64,000 nucleotides of DNA from contig OY482855.1 in NCBI GenBank assembly GCA_960531495.1, positions 12,737,865-12,801,864 of the forward strand, in the 5' to 3' direction. Source of the DNA: Zeus faber. Lineage: Eukaryota; Chordata; Actinopteri; Zeiformes; Zeidae. The translations under genes were made by a program, and so were the position numbers. Shown piece after piece: positions 49,302 to 61,606 of the stretch; position 1 is the first letter of the stretch; every line of letters begins with the position of its first letter. The notes beneath the pieces were generated by a model. The model saw nothing but the letters and a program-made list of their open reading frames with translations. It did no database searches and was not told the origin of the DNA.

Positions 49302-49420
49302 TGTTGCAAAATCTACTGAACTTATAAACATAATGTAGTTACGTCAATGTAATTCCACAAATCCAACTTTCATGGCATTACATATGAAGCATTCCCGATT
49401 TCAACAAGATCTCAACCACT
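49302..49420 (+). repeat. Direct repeat, copy 2
   Basis: TACTGAACTTATAAACATAA, TGTAGTTACGTCAATGTAAT, TCCACAAATCCAACTTTCAT and GGCATTAC. Preceded by tandem TTTTTTAGTTTTTTCA units (about 49248-49290). Confidence 0.75.
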
Positions 49421-50243
49421 GACAATAATGAAAAAACAATAATCGAAAAACTTACATTGAATGTTTTTCAATTTGTGTTTTTTTCCACAGTGTTTTTCTT
49501 CAGTACTTTGTTTTTGAATATTGTGACTGACCTTGACGATTGGATTTTTGGCCAATGGCTTCTTTATTGTCTTAGATTTTCGGCATCTGCAACAATAACA
49601 AAATCAACTTTTGTAATTACTTATCATAACAATAACAATAAATAAATTTCATTTTGGAAATATAGAAAAACATGTTAGTTGTAATTACTACTTTATTGTA
49701 TTTTCTCTGTTAATAATGTACTATTGGGAATTTCAGTTCAATAGATTACTTACTATATTGTAATGCAGGCAACATTTACAGAACTTTAACATTCATTTGG
49801 CATAAGAATTATTTTGGAAGAATTTGTCAATACTATAATCACTTTCTGCCTTTTGATTAAAGTTTGTTATGTTTAGGTGTAGTAAAAAAAATGTTTTTAT
49901 TATTTACTCTAAACAAAATCTTGTCATTGTTATAACCTACCTTGTTGTATTGAAGTACATCCATCCAGATCAGTGACGGTAGGTGACGTTGTGTCTCGTA
50001 TACGGCAATTATGACTGTTCATGTAGATTTACGATAACAGTCGAATTAACGTGATTCAAATTTGTTCCCTGGATTACATTTTCAGTAAGTTACGCTTCTA
50101 TGAAATACAAAAAAATTTTGTGGTATTTCTGTGAGTAATCACCACTGTACGGCTTCTATTTTTCCGACCCCTCGCTGGATCTTGAATGCATCACTCAGTC
50201 GCACATTTCAGTGGTTTCGAATGGACGAATGACAAGTGCAGAT

Positions 50244-50476
50244 GTTTGTGTTCCAGATAGATTTAGCCGCGTTATACATATTTCAGCGTGAAATGCATTG
50301 AACCAATGCATTGATATCAATCAAATTTGATTGTTTTTTGGCAAATTTCTGCTCCGTATGTGGATCGATTCAGAAGAAACTTCAACCACAAGGTGTTTGT
50401 GACACAGCGGGTCAAACAAGACGTGTCAACTCTGTTCGAAGGTTTTGCTGAAGTTTGTGTTCCAGATAGTTTTAGA
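50244..50476 (+). repeat. Segment bounded by 23-bp direct repeats and containing a dispersed repeat
   Basis: GTTTGTGTTCCAGATAGATT at 50244 recurs at 50454 with one change. Between them, 50347-50404 is related to 22940-23000. Confidence 0.6.
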
Positions 50477-50537
50477 TTTCAAAATAATAATAGAATAGAA
50501 TAATATTTCCGAGAACAATACAATACGGGCTGAACCC

Positions 50538-50690
50538 TTATAATAACAATAATAATAACAATAATAATAACAATAATAATAATAATATTAATAATAATAA
50601 TAATAATAATAGGAATTTATTATTATTGTTATTAATATTAATATTATTATTTTTTTATTATTATTATTATTGTTCATTTTTAGAAGTAGT
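50538..50690. repeat. (AAT)n facing (ATT)n imperfect inverted repeat
   Basis: A 75-bp AAT/AAC-rich half is followed by an ATT-rich half, giving a long imperfect palindrome around GGAATTTATT. Confidence 0.7.
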
Positions 50691-51249
50691 AGTTGTAGTA
50701 GTAGCATTCATTATTCATTATTATTCATAATAATATTATTTTTTAATAATATTATTAATAAAGTTGTTTAGGTATGATTATTAAATAATATTTATGTCTG
50801 ATTCAGGCCTTATGCTGTTCTCTGATCTTATTTGCTCTTTTTCTTATTTGCAACCCATTAAGGACATATTTGGCAGCAATGTCGTCAGCTTCATTCCTAA
50901 CTAAGTGCCATTTGACGAGTGAGCAGTGAAAGCATGGGAGAATTCCTGGGTGTCTAGAGAGTGACGGGAGAGTGAAATGTCGGGGAATTTATTCGATTTG
51001 CCATTCTGTCGATGTATCACCGACCCACATGCTGTTTCAATCAAATGCAAGAAAGAAAAAACACATTATTTGAGTAATGTTGTCTTTTACTTGTGTTGGT
51101 TTGGAATACCAAGCAACATCGTGATGCATGTCTGAGGAGCAGTTCTGACCTATCGATAGAGTCAAAGGTACAATAAAAGAATAAAAAGGGTAGGAGTCTC
51201 TTGTTGCCATGGGAATGGGGTCTCAAGTCTTGAGTCTCGCAGAACAAAA

Positions 51250-53635
51250 TCAAGATGTATCTTTCGTTGGTGACAGGTTTTCAGTCCGATCTTTAAAACC
51301 CACCAGTTAACTCATCTGGCTAATGGCCCGATGACGCACCCCCTCTTGGCCGCTACGCCCCAGGCAGTTTGCGCTGTCTGTTCCGGGGGAGAAACGAACC
51401 ACGAGAATATCAATAATTTAGCACCAGGAAACGACACGTGAACACCCCGTCGATTGGAACCTCAGTTGGAGTCTGAAGGACCGGACTCCAGATTGATTCC
51501 CCATCACGAGGCTCCGTGAAGAAGAGGAAAGCTCTAAAGAAGAGATGGTCCCTCGGCACGGACGAGCTTCGCACGGCAATTAAAACAGGACCAATGGGAG
51601 GTTGGATGGGGTGGGGGGTGGGGAGGGGGTGGGGGGGAGCAGCGGAGGACGCACAACTAAGTTAAGAATGAAATCCTTTTTCCAGAGGTTCCCCAGAATA
51701 GGAGGTCAGCGGGGCTGCAGGAACAGCTGGGATCCACCGAGGCCATTTGGCAACATTTAGTCCCCGAAGGCATTACAACTGCACAGGGTTCTGACTGACA
51801 AGTAATTTATCATCCAACCACTGATCCCTACTTCAAGCGTGAGCGTCTGGATCAGGACGCATCGGTATTGGTCGCGGGGTGCACAGAAATCTGTACGCAG
51901 CAAAATCAGGAACACAAAGACAGAAAAAGCCATTCAGATACCAAACCATAATTTATAAATCTACAAGTGGTATAAAATGTCAGCCATGTCAGCAGCAACA
52001 ATGAGTAGGTCTTGATGATGCTCCTCCAATCAATTGATGCCGCTGCCTGTTCATGTGGCCATCATTGCAATAATTAAATTATACAAAGAAATACACCGAA
52101 ACATCTAGTGCTTCCTTTTTATAATATAGCACATGTAATTCATCCCTAATACAATATTTTAACACAATTTGAATATCATTTTAATTTTTCCTTATATACC
52201 AGTTGTGTGCCGTTTCATAATGATATCACTGTAATTTATTTTATGTGAGTGATTTATGTGTGGCGGGCTGTACTTAATCCAATTTAAGACCTTTAAAAAG
52301 AACATAAATCACCCAATAGCGGTTCACAAAGTGGAAAAACACACAGTCAATCCGCTAATAATGCAGACGTTGGTCCAGCCCGACATATCTCAGCGCCAGT
52401 GAAACAGAGATGAACTCTGCGACGTGAAAGGGATTTGGACCTTGAGCTCCTGACGATTGAATAATGTTTTCCAAAAGTCTGACGACCAGTGGGGTGTGAT
52501 GGAAAAACACGGTAAGACCATCAACCCTTACAGGAGGATCCTGACCCAACCTTAGAATGTGGGTGCGGGGAAATATTCCTCCCGCTCAAATATAAAAATC
52601 GCGATTCATTCTTCTGTGGAAAGTCACTTATATAAGTCCTCCTCAACAACGCTCACACTGTTACATGTGGAATCGGAACTCCAGCTGCCCACAACAAGTG
52701 GAAAAACTTAAGGAAACGTGTTTGTTTGCCAAGCGGAAAGACAATAATACAATAACACCTGATGGACAGAACAGGTTAAAATGGAAGGATGTGTTGACAT
52801 TCTGAGGGGGACTAGACAAGAAAATCGTCCTGCGATCCAGCCATAAAACACATTACCGTAATGAATGCTGGCAGCCATTACACCGCAGAGTCACCTAATG
52901 GCTATGATAACATCGGCGGTTGAATGGCGAGAGCGTAACGATTTAAAGCTTCCATCTCTGAATCCATGTGTTCTGGCGTGGAAAACTATGATTCTCAAAA
53001 GAGGGGAGACCCTTTGGATGTGAAACCCACCACCTCCTCCTCCTCCTTTTCCTCCACCGCTCCACGCCAAGAGGCTGAGTCAGAGTTACAAGAAAATGAG
53101 GTAAACCCAAACAGACTGAAAAACAATGGATTTATTAACGACACCTGTTAAAATGTTATCTTTTCTTCCCGCTGTGCCGCTGCCTTGATCAGAGGCTTGG
53201 CTCCGATCGGGGGGTCGTTTGGTGTCCCAGATATCTCCAACCTTCCAGATGGTGGTGGTGGTTATTACCGCGGCAAACTGGCGGATTGAGGCCTCGTCCA
53301 GTGCATGAATGGAGGGAAATCTGATTCCTCTACGAGAGTGCAAAACAACATTTCGGGTCCTAATAGGTCTCAAAGTGATAACGGGAGTGGACATTTCGCG
53401 GCTCAACGGGAGGCCCGTGTGGGTGGGTCTCCATTATTTGGTCTGCGAGATCCTCCTGAAACCTCCTGTCAGCAATATTTCCATCAAATAGGGGGTTAGA
53501 TGGAATTAAGGTCCTTCTTCTCACAGTCTCTGGGTTTAGGGGGAATGGGTCACCCAATTTTCAATTTCAGCGGAAGAATTTGTGCCATTTTCAAAGCAAT
53601 TTGTCCCCCAAAGCATATGACAAACTCAGGCCCTA
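51250..53635. other. Gene-poor stretch
   Basis: Mixed-composition DNA with a G-rich patch at 51601-51640. Open frames at 53086-53557 on the minus strand were inspected and match nothing I recognise. No gene called. Confidence 0.45.
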
Positions 53636-53639
53636 CACC

Positions 53640-55312
53640 GTGTCATGTCACAGCCCCAGCCGTGCCTTTCTGTCCTCTTATGTGTCTCTCCTCCCTTTCC
53701 CTCTTGTATCTAATATATCCATGTCTATACCTGTCAGTGCAGCGTGGGCGCGGCTCCTGGTTCCAGGCCTGGCTGGTACAGCTGCTCCTTATTATACTTA
53801 TCACCACTCTCCATAAGAATCCCGGCTCCTCATCCAGACCTTGTCTGATGTCGTCGGATGTCCAAGAACATCAAGCCTGACGCCCTCTCCCATCAGTTTG
53901 ACTTTGGAGAGGCTCCACCTAATCCTGACACCATCCTGTCCTCCACTTGTGTTCTGGGGGCCCTGTCTTGGGAGATCAAGTCAGTGGTACGGGATGCTCA
54001 GTGGGCACAACCTGATCCGGGAGGTGGGCCTCACAACTATCTGTTTGTTCCCAGGTTCTCCAATTGGGGTTTTCATGTCACCCCGGTGTGGGATGGACCC
54101 TCTCCCTTCTTAGAAGAAGCATCTGGTGGACCTCTATGGTTAAAGACACAGAAGTTCGTCCTGGTGTGCACCATCTGCGGTCGGAGTAAGGCCTCACACC
54201 GCCCCCCGGCGGGCTTACTTTGTCCCTTACCCACTCCCAGCTGCCCCTGGTCACACATTGCCCTGGACTTTGTTACCGGCTTGCCCCTCTCTGAGGCCAA
54301 CACAGTTGTCTTGACAGTGGTCGACTGCTTCTCTAAGGTGGCCAGCTTCGTCACCTTGTTCAAACTTCCCTCCACCCGGAGACCGCCAACCTCATGTGTT
54401 CCGCCTGCATGGCCTTCCAATAGATATCGTCTCCGACCGTGGCCCCAAGTTCATTTCCCAGGTCTTGAAGGCATTCTGTCGGGCCTTGGGAGCCACGGTC
54501 AGCCTCTCATCCTCTCATCACCTTGAAGTGGCTCTCCGCTGCGTTGTCTCCTCCAATCCCTCCTCTTGGAGTTCCCAGTTATCTTGGGTAGGGTACATGC
54601 ACAACTCCCACTCATCCTGTGCTACTAGTCTTTCTCCCTTCAAGTCCTCCCTAGGTTACCACCCCCCGGTGTTCTCGACCCAGGAGGAGGAAGTGGCAGT
54701 GTCGCGAGGTTTGGAGGGACACAAAGACCGCCCTGCTTCGGACTTCCCAGCGGAACGCCTTGCTGACCGCTGTTAGGTCCTGGCCTCCAACTACACACCC
54801 GGCCTGGCTCTCGTCGGGAGACAACCCTTTGAAATCCACTTGCAAGAAACTGTCTCCCCGGTTCCTTGGCCATTTTGAAATTACCCGCGTAATTAACCCC
54901 ACCACAGTCCAGCTCCATCTCCTGCACACCATGCGCATCCACCAAACCTTCCACATCTCTCAGGTCAAACCCGTCTCCACCAGCACCCTCTGCCTCAACC
55001 ATTCCCCTGCCACCCGGTAGTATTCCCCAGACTGCTCTCAGTTAATTCTTATGTATTTGTTGCTCCTTGCCTTGGCTGACCCCGTCCGCTCCTCGTCTCC
55101 AGAAGACCTTCCTGTCTGCGTACGCCTCGCCTCCAGCCCGTCCACACTCAGAGCGCTGTGCCTTCAGCCTGCTTGCCCGGAGCCCTGAACGACCCACCTG
55201 CCCTTTATTCTATTCCCACATCATCTTATTTCCCCTTTGTAAATAAACCTTCTACAGTATACTTCCCTGTGCTGCGTCTAGGTCTTATCCGCCTCATTCA
55301 GGACAGTACATG
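53640..55312 (+). pseudogene. Ty3/gypsy retrotransposon remnant: integrase pieces between LTR-like flanks
   Basis: Plus-strand frames carry a gypsy-type integrase in pieces. The linker SKNIKPDALSHQFDFGE is near 53858. The core's first catalytic Asp is in ALDFVTGLPLSEAN (about 54266), and a second in [16 protein letters not shown] (about 54435) after a frameshift. The C-terminal GPF/Y-like module ends MRIHQTFHISQVKPV (to 55018) in yet another frame. The stretch that normally carries the third catalytic residue is missing between SSSHH and LEVALRCV, so the enzyme is dead. Upstream, 53640-53850 starts TGTCATGTCAC and looks like the first part of an LTR. Downstream, 55030-55312 holds AATAAA (about 55240) and an LTR-like end. 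No gag, protease, reverse transcriptase or RNase H is seen. Confidence 0.8.
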
Positions 55313-56497
55313 AGAATAGGGACAAAGTGAGGAAACAACCGGTATAAAATTAGAGCTTTTCGGCAGTTGAAATAACCTCTCTAAACAATCCCACTCTCCT
55401 GAGACATGAAAGACAAACATTTGTCAGTAGTGTCTTTTTTCTATAAACATGAGTGTTTTGAGCAACAGGCCCAGGATGAGGCCAGAGTAAACAGTGCTTC
55501 TGTTGCCAAGCAAGACCCAGAAAGCATACAGATATTTTGAGAAACAGTTTGCAGGAAGGTTATATAAACGAGGCGATTTTTCTTTAAACTCCACCTGCCC
55601 AGAACCTTCTTATGCTTCACCTCCGACATAGAAGAGATTACTTGGGGGGGGGGGGGGGGGTTGCATTTTACGCTTAGAAGCCGGTCAGTTCCTACAAGTG
55701 TTTCCCTTCATTTCACCCCAGGGATTAATAAATATCTTGTTTTATTTTATCTTGTCTTCTCCGTTGTAGTCTGAATGGAGCTGGAAAAGTCCATGACAAA
55801 AGCCCCGAACATTGACAAATATTACATTTGTTTCTGGAAGAAAAGTTGGTGGGGAATAGAATACAACACGGGGCAAAAGTGAGTGTAAAAACAGGCCATT
55901 TTTCCTATCCCGGGGTGCTCTATGGAGGTTCAACAGCAAGCTCCTGACACTCCTCTGCTCAGTGTCTACTCCGTCCGGGGAGTCTGTGAATTTAAAAAGC
56001 TGACAGATTGGATGATCGTGTTGGGCGATGACGTCTAAAAATAGCTCTTCCTTTCATTCCAGCTCACAAGGGGGGGGGGGGGGGGGCAGCGATTCGTGCA
56101 ATCCTCAAGACTCATCAGCTCCCTTTGTCACCTTGCAATGCCAGAAATAGGTCAGACTGAAGATGTTCCATGAATGGCACCATTAATTTTAATGGCAGCC
56201 TAAAAGTGAGTGTAGTTAACAAGAATTAGAGACATTGCAACCACCGCGTAAATCATGGTTGGATCCCCGAAAAGATGTATCGTCCTTCCATCTAACGCCG
56301 CGCTTTAGCTCAAAGGGAGACATTAATCATATTTGTATAAACAACCTTTAATCCTTTGGGGGAAATAAATGGCATTATCTCGTCTTTTTGCTGACTGATG
56401 TGGCCTCTAGAGTGGAAACATGAAACAACAAACAATGTGGAAACAACTTGGAGCGTCTACGACATTTGCAGCCTGCATATATGCACACAACACACAG

Positions 56498-56532
<35 letters not shown>

Positions 56533-56989
56533 ATGTGCATCTCTGGTGTTAGGTGTGTGTCATGACAAGGAGAAGACTTTACTGTAACTGTAATTTTTGA
56601 AAAGCAGCTTCAAACAATGGCCTACTGTAGTGAGCGTCTACCCTACAACATCATCATGACAAAATTATTGGAAACCTCGACAGAATTCACATCTGCTTAA
56701 GTCGAACCAAGTCATCGGCACAATTTGGCTGCTCATCCGGAGCAAAAGCAATTTTGCTTTTTGGAAATACCTTCAAACAAGCTGTAATAGGACCCAGAAT
56801 GGATGCTGGTGCGCCTCTGTGTTGCACTGCAAGTAATCTTGGGTCTCATGTGCGAATGCGAAAGCAATTCAAGTTTACAGAATTGCATCAGGCTCTCCAT
56901 TTGTTTTGCACATGACGAGTACCCCCGGGGTCTCATGTTTCCTATTTGACCATGGGGTCACCACTGAACTGGCCTTTAATTGTTTTCAG
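55313..56989. other. Gene-poor stretch
   Basis: Contains G runs at about 55645-55661 and 56069-56086 and a (CA)n run at 56501-56531. No gene or mobile element recognised. Confidence 0.5.
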
Positions 56990-57045
56990 CGTTCCGAGAT
57001 AAGAAGTCGAAATAGAAGAGCTGGAGGGGACTCTGATAAAGCCTG
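56990..57045 (+). other. Exon-like segment A (56 bp) with strong splice sites
   Basis: The acceptor CTTTAATTGTTTTCAG precedes and the donor GTGAGTAAG (57046) follows. One frame is open across it (RSEIRSRNRRAGGDSDKA). No homology is recognised; it could be an exon of a non-coding RNA or chance. Confidence 0.25.
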
Positions 57046-57398
57046 GTGAGTAAGACGTCAGCTCTAAATTGGCGATACAGAACTAGAGGCTTGTAAACAT
57101 GGATCTCCACGACTGCACTCAACAGCAAACCTGTCGGGAACACCGACCCTTGGTCCCCCGGTTGATGTTGTGTCTAGGTATTGGTGTTTCAATGCGTATC
57201 TCTGGTCCATCTCTGCGCACTCTCCCGTGGCGGCTCCCTCTTCCTGGTGAAATTTCGTCCACAGCGAAAATGGTTCGGCTGACAACCTTTGCGTCACCTC
57301 AGGGGACCGAAACAATGATACGGAGACTTCCTGTTTTTTTGGCCCCTGGATTCTTCACGGTTGTTTTTTTTTTTTCTTCTTCTTCTTCTTTTTCTCAG

Positions 57399-57435
57399 GA
57401 TTGGAAACAAATGTCCATTGAGAGAGCGATGGGAA
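57399..57435 (+). other. Exon-like segment B (37 bp) with strong splice sites
   Basis: A long pyrimidine tract (57363-57396) ends in TTTTTCTCAG. The segment is followed by the donor GTAAGT (57436). Joined to segment A, the open frame continues (WIGNKCPLRERWE). No homology is recognised. Confidence 0.25.
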
Positions 57436-58575
57436 GTAAGTGGAGGAGCCGAGGTCCAACATGGCTGCGGCGCATCCTGAATGCGATTTGTCAGTTAAGA
57501 GACTCGGAGCATCGGTTCAGACTCTTAATCCCCCTTAGAACTTGCCGGTAGCGTGCGAGGGAACCGTTTTTAGGGATTTAAGCGCAAGAATCGCTCGGAT
57601 TATCTCCTCCTGGGACACCAAAAATGGACATGTGATGTAAGTATGAATAATTGCTTGGGTCACTGGTATTGCCGTCTATCGGCATGAGCATCTAGTCAGA
57701 TGAGAAACATGTTATCATTTAGTGGTTTTCCCTTGACAAGAATAAAAGAAAATGTTATCTCACTCTGTGACTCTGATGAAGCTTTCCTGACGGTGATGCC
57801 TTGTAATGCCTTGAAGAGTAAATGTAAATTAAGTTTAAGAACTTCATTATTTCCTCAGGAGTATAGTACCCTTTAGAGGGTATACAAATTCAACAAAATA
57901 TAAATACAAAATATAACATCGAAGGACATATACATACAAGAAATATATCCACACAAGGAAAATACAGGCAGCATAAATATTGCTGTTGAAAATGCAAATT
58001 ATTCAAATTATTCTTTTATGCTCATGCCATATGTGATAGATTAGCCATTTATATTTATGACACATTCCCACAAATCCTGGAATGTCGCCCTCATTGAACT
58101 TCAACCTTATTGAAAAATTAATGTATCTCAAAATGGGGAGATTTCCTGCGAAAGCATCACTGCCATGTGTACAAACGAATTGTTTACAAATGCTGCTATT
58201 TCCAAATGTTCAGCAAGCACCAAATGTCACCAGAAGGATGATACTCTGGAATGCAATCGGCTTCAAACATTGTGACGTCGTTGTTGGACGACACACAGCT
58301 TTGTGGTTGGATAACATTTCGGCTTCGTCGGTCAACTTAGTTTGGGTTATATAATGTTGTTTACCCAACACGAGGATCGAATTTCAGCGGAAGGAGACTG
58401 TTGAGGGTTAAAAATAAATAAACAGGTTCTTCCTCACAAGAACATTTTCCACACACTTCAGTTCTTGATAATCTGCAGAATACTTTGACGGGGGGTGACT
58501 CTTTTCCACTTCAAAATGGAGAGTCCATTTCTCATTTACATGAACATCAACATTTAAAAAAAGAGCCTTATAGAA

Positions 58576-59015
58576 CAGCGGCATTCAAATTGTGGGGCCC
58601 GACCGCCTAGTGGAGGAAATGAAAGAGAAAAAAGTAGAAAAGTAGGCCTTGAATATATATTTAAACACAAATTTCAATTTCAATTTCATGAAATATGTTT
58701 ATTTAAAGTTGCTTAATCGAAGGGGTTGTTATTTTCATTGGTTCAGGGAAAATCATAGTTTGATCATATTTTAATTTATCATCATTATTTGTTTTCATTA
58801 TACTTTTATTTTTTTCATTATTTGTGCACATCTCTGCATCTGTTAGCCTGTGTGAATTGGCAATGAAAACCACAAAGGAATGTAACTGTACGACCTGGTT
58901 TACTATAAACTATGTTAGTTTGCGCATGACAAATTTTATATTTGTAGTATTAGGGAGGGTAGGTGTCAAGTCCTCGAAATCCGAAGGAGGGGGCCTCGGC
59001 ATAGAAGAATATAGA
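58576..59015 (+). mobile_element. hAT-like MITE, copy 1 of a local pair
   Basis: Starts CAGCGGCATTCAAATTGTGG. It shares TTCATGAAATATGTTTATT, GGGGTTGTTATTTTCATT, TTCATATTTTAATTTA-like and GTCAAGTCCTCGAAATCC blocks with 62224-62662 in the same order and strand. The right end is worn. Confidence 0.65.
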
Positions 59016-59248
59016 ACAATTGATTTCACATCCTTGTCTAACTATTTTAAACCCCTTTCACACACGTTGTCTATCCCTGAAATGCTCCGGAGCTTTTCTT
59101 GCATGGGGTCATGTGTGAATGGGAGCAGGGATTGATATTCCGGGAAATCTGTACTGGCAATTTCCCACCTCAAGACCTAATAACATTCCCGGTAAAATGC
59201 CGGTATGGCTGTATTGTGAATGGAAGCTTATATTGTGGTCTCTCTCCC

Positions 59249-59352
<104 letters not shown>

Positions 59353-60479
59353 AGTGGAAGGAAGCAGCCTTTTCCACTCACCTCCTCCTGATCAAGTCCA
59401 GCCAAAACCATTCGCCACGGGGTGAGTGACCCCGTCTCGTTTCCACTTAAAAGTCCTTAAAAGTCAGCTCTGCTTCCCCATCTCTTAATTTATTTTTACT
59501 TTGCAGCTGATGGGAACTGTCCTGAACCATCAGGGAACGAGCGAAGTTGACATCCCTGTCACCGCAATATAGACGCTGTATCAAACCCTGTATCAGGCTC
59601 AATATTTCACAAAAAAACAACAAAGCACAACGGTCTAAAATAGTGTGAAAAAGCTCGTCAAAGATCTGCTGAGACGGAGCTCCCATTTGAGCATGGAGGG
59701 TTTTTGATTTATGAATATTATTGAAAATTGGATTCAACATTTGCATTTGAGCCCCCGGTGGGCGTGCTTAAAAGAAGTCTCCAGGTGCAGCCGTGTTGGT
59801 GTGACAGTAAAAACCAGAATGCAGCCACAGAAACAACCCAGACTGTGAAAACTGCCAGAAATGGCAGCTGACGACCATCTGTGGCAATAAAATAACTCGG
59901 CCAAATCCAAAGAAATGCGGGCCTGTTTTGTTTTGTTTTGTTTTGTTATCACATATGACAATCAAATGACAATAAATAATGAAATAACACAGCACAAGGG
60001 TTGAACGTGCTCAAGATGCACACTGTATGATTTTCCACGAAAAACGATGATCAAAGAGGGAGGCTTATGTCTTTTGAGCGTAGTAGCGCTGGTTTTATGT
60101 CTGTATTGAGTGGCACTTATCCTCAGCATGAAGATAATTAATAAATTAGTAATGCTAAAAGGAAGCAGTAAATGGACGCTTAGTGTCCTGTAGCGCCAAA
60201 CTAAATTACAGAGACCTTTTCAGAGGCCAAAACGGAGCCGAGAATGCTCCGTTTTTTATGCAACACAACGAATGGAAGTCAATGTGGAGCACCTGGCCCT
60301 TGGGGGAGGGTTGATGGGAAGTTTTTCCTCCGTGGAACAGCTTTTTTTGGGGGGGAGGAGGAGAGTAAGTTCTGAACTGCAAGGGACACATGGTGCCCAG
60401 TTCAGTTGAGTTCTGCTCTTCGATGCTGCCAACATCTCTGTTCCAAACCCCCCTGTTCTTTTCCACTGGGCCAATGACC

Positions 60480-60951
60480 GAGAGAGAGAAGGAGAGAGAG
60501 AGAGAGGGAGGGAGGGAGACGACAGAAAGAACGTAGGCAAGAAAGAAAGAAAGAAAGAACTAACGATAGAAAAATGAAAGAAAGAGAGTAACAAAGAAGA
60601 AGAAACGAAGATAGAGAGAAAGAATGAAATAAAAAAACGACAGAATGAAAGCAATAAGGAAAGAAGGAGAGAAAGAAGAAACAACGAACAAAAACGGTCA
60701 GATGTGAATAGAGAGAGATGATTAAGACAGAAATAAAGGAAGAAAGATTTTTTTTTTAAATAATAAATAAATAAATACAAATTAAATTAAAAATAAAGAA
60801 AAAGTGAATACGAAAGAAAAAAGTAATAACAAATAAACAAAAAGGTAAATAATAAAAAGAGAGAGAAAAATCAAGACAGAAAGAAAGAAAAGAAAGTTAG
60901 AAATAAATAACGACAGAAAGAAAGAAAGACGGACGGACGGACGGACGGACG

Positions 60952-61021
<70 letters not shown>

Positions 61022-61044
61022 ATGAAAGAAAGAAAGAAAGAATA
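60480..61044 (+). repeat. Purine-rich tract with (GAAA)n, (GACG)n and (CAGA)n arrays
   Basis: About 560 bp that is overwhelmingly A and G on the plus strand, made of GA, GAAA and AGAA units. It ends with seven GACG units (60927-60956), about 16 CAGA units (60957-61020) and GAAA units. Confidence 0.9.
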
Positions 61045-61077
61045 TAAAAATAATTGTTTGATCAACAAGTATTCGTT

Positions 61078-61606
61078 AAAGGTACAAATTATGTAACCTC
61101 TGCCGCTCGGGGTCTCTCAATCAAGCAATAGCAAACAAGATGGCGTGCGATGACGTCAGAAGTGGCGTATCCTGGGAGTTGTAGTCTTCATTTGTCACGT
61201 GCGCGCCGTGCGGGGACTGTTTCTGCGACGGAACGCGCAGAAAACCGCAATAAATAACGGTTCTGCCTCAAACAGTACTTATTAAAGTAATACAAACGGC
61301 AACGGAGTAGAAAAAAAAATCGTTTTGAAAAAAAGTTACGTCGAGACCTCTGACGCCACATCCGGTGTTACCCGCGTTGCCCCGGAAGTTATGGGGTTAA
61401 GGGCCGTAGACGCCATGACAGACGCCTCGATGAAACGGTCCGTTACCAACATCGACATGACGTTAAAATAAGGGATTTCTCTGGGTTTGAAAATTGTTGG
61501 AAACATTCGGGATGTAGTGTAGGCACACAACTCAACATAATGTGTAACGTAGGTCTCGTCTTTTTTCAGGCATTTTAATGCGGAAGGGTTACATATTGTA
61601 CCTTTC
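61078..61606. mobile_element. Non-autonomous DNA transposon with promoter-like interior
   Basis: The left end AAAGGTACAAATTATGTAAC matches the complement of the right end, AAAGGTACAATATGTAAC, with a small indel, and the match continues as CCTCTGCCG against CCCTTCCG. The interior is CpG-rich and holds AAGATGGCG (YY1-like), TGACGTCA (CRE), TGGGAGTTGTAGTC (ZNF143-like, complement), CACGTG and CCCGGAAGTT (ETS-like). It looks like a housekeeping promoter but is bounded by inverted ends. Confidence 0.6.

Noticed and set aside
53086-53557. Minus-strand open frames of 106 and 65 codons just left of the gypsy remnant
   Set aside because: I considered a transposase or gag fragment, but found no motif that would support either.
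57099-57551. 150-codon plus-strand open frame
   Set aside because: It runs through a pyrimidine tract and a good acceptor site, and the protein resembles nothing known. The exon-like segment inside it is a better reading.
61336-61530. Minus-strand 64-codon frame in a CpG-rich promoter-like block
   Set aside because: The block is bounded by inverted transposon ends, so a host gene start is not supported.
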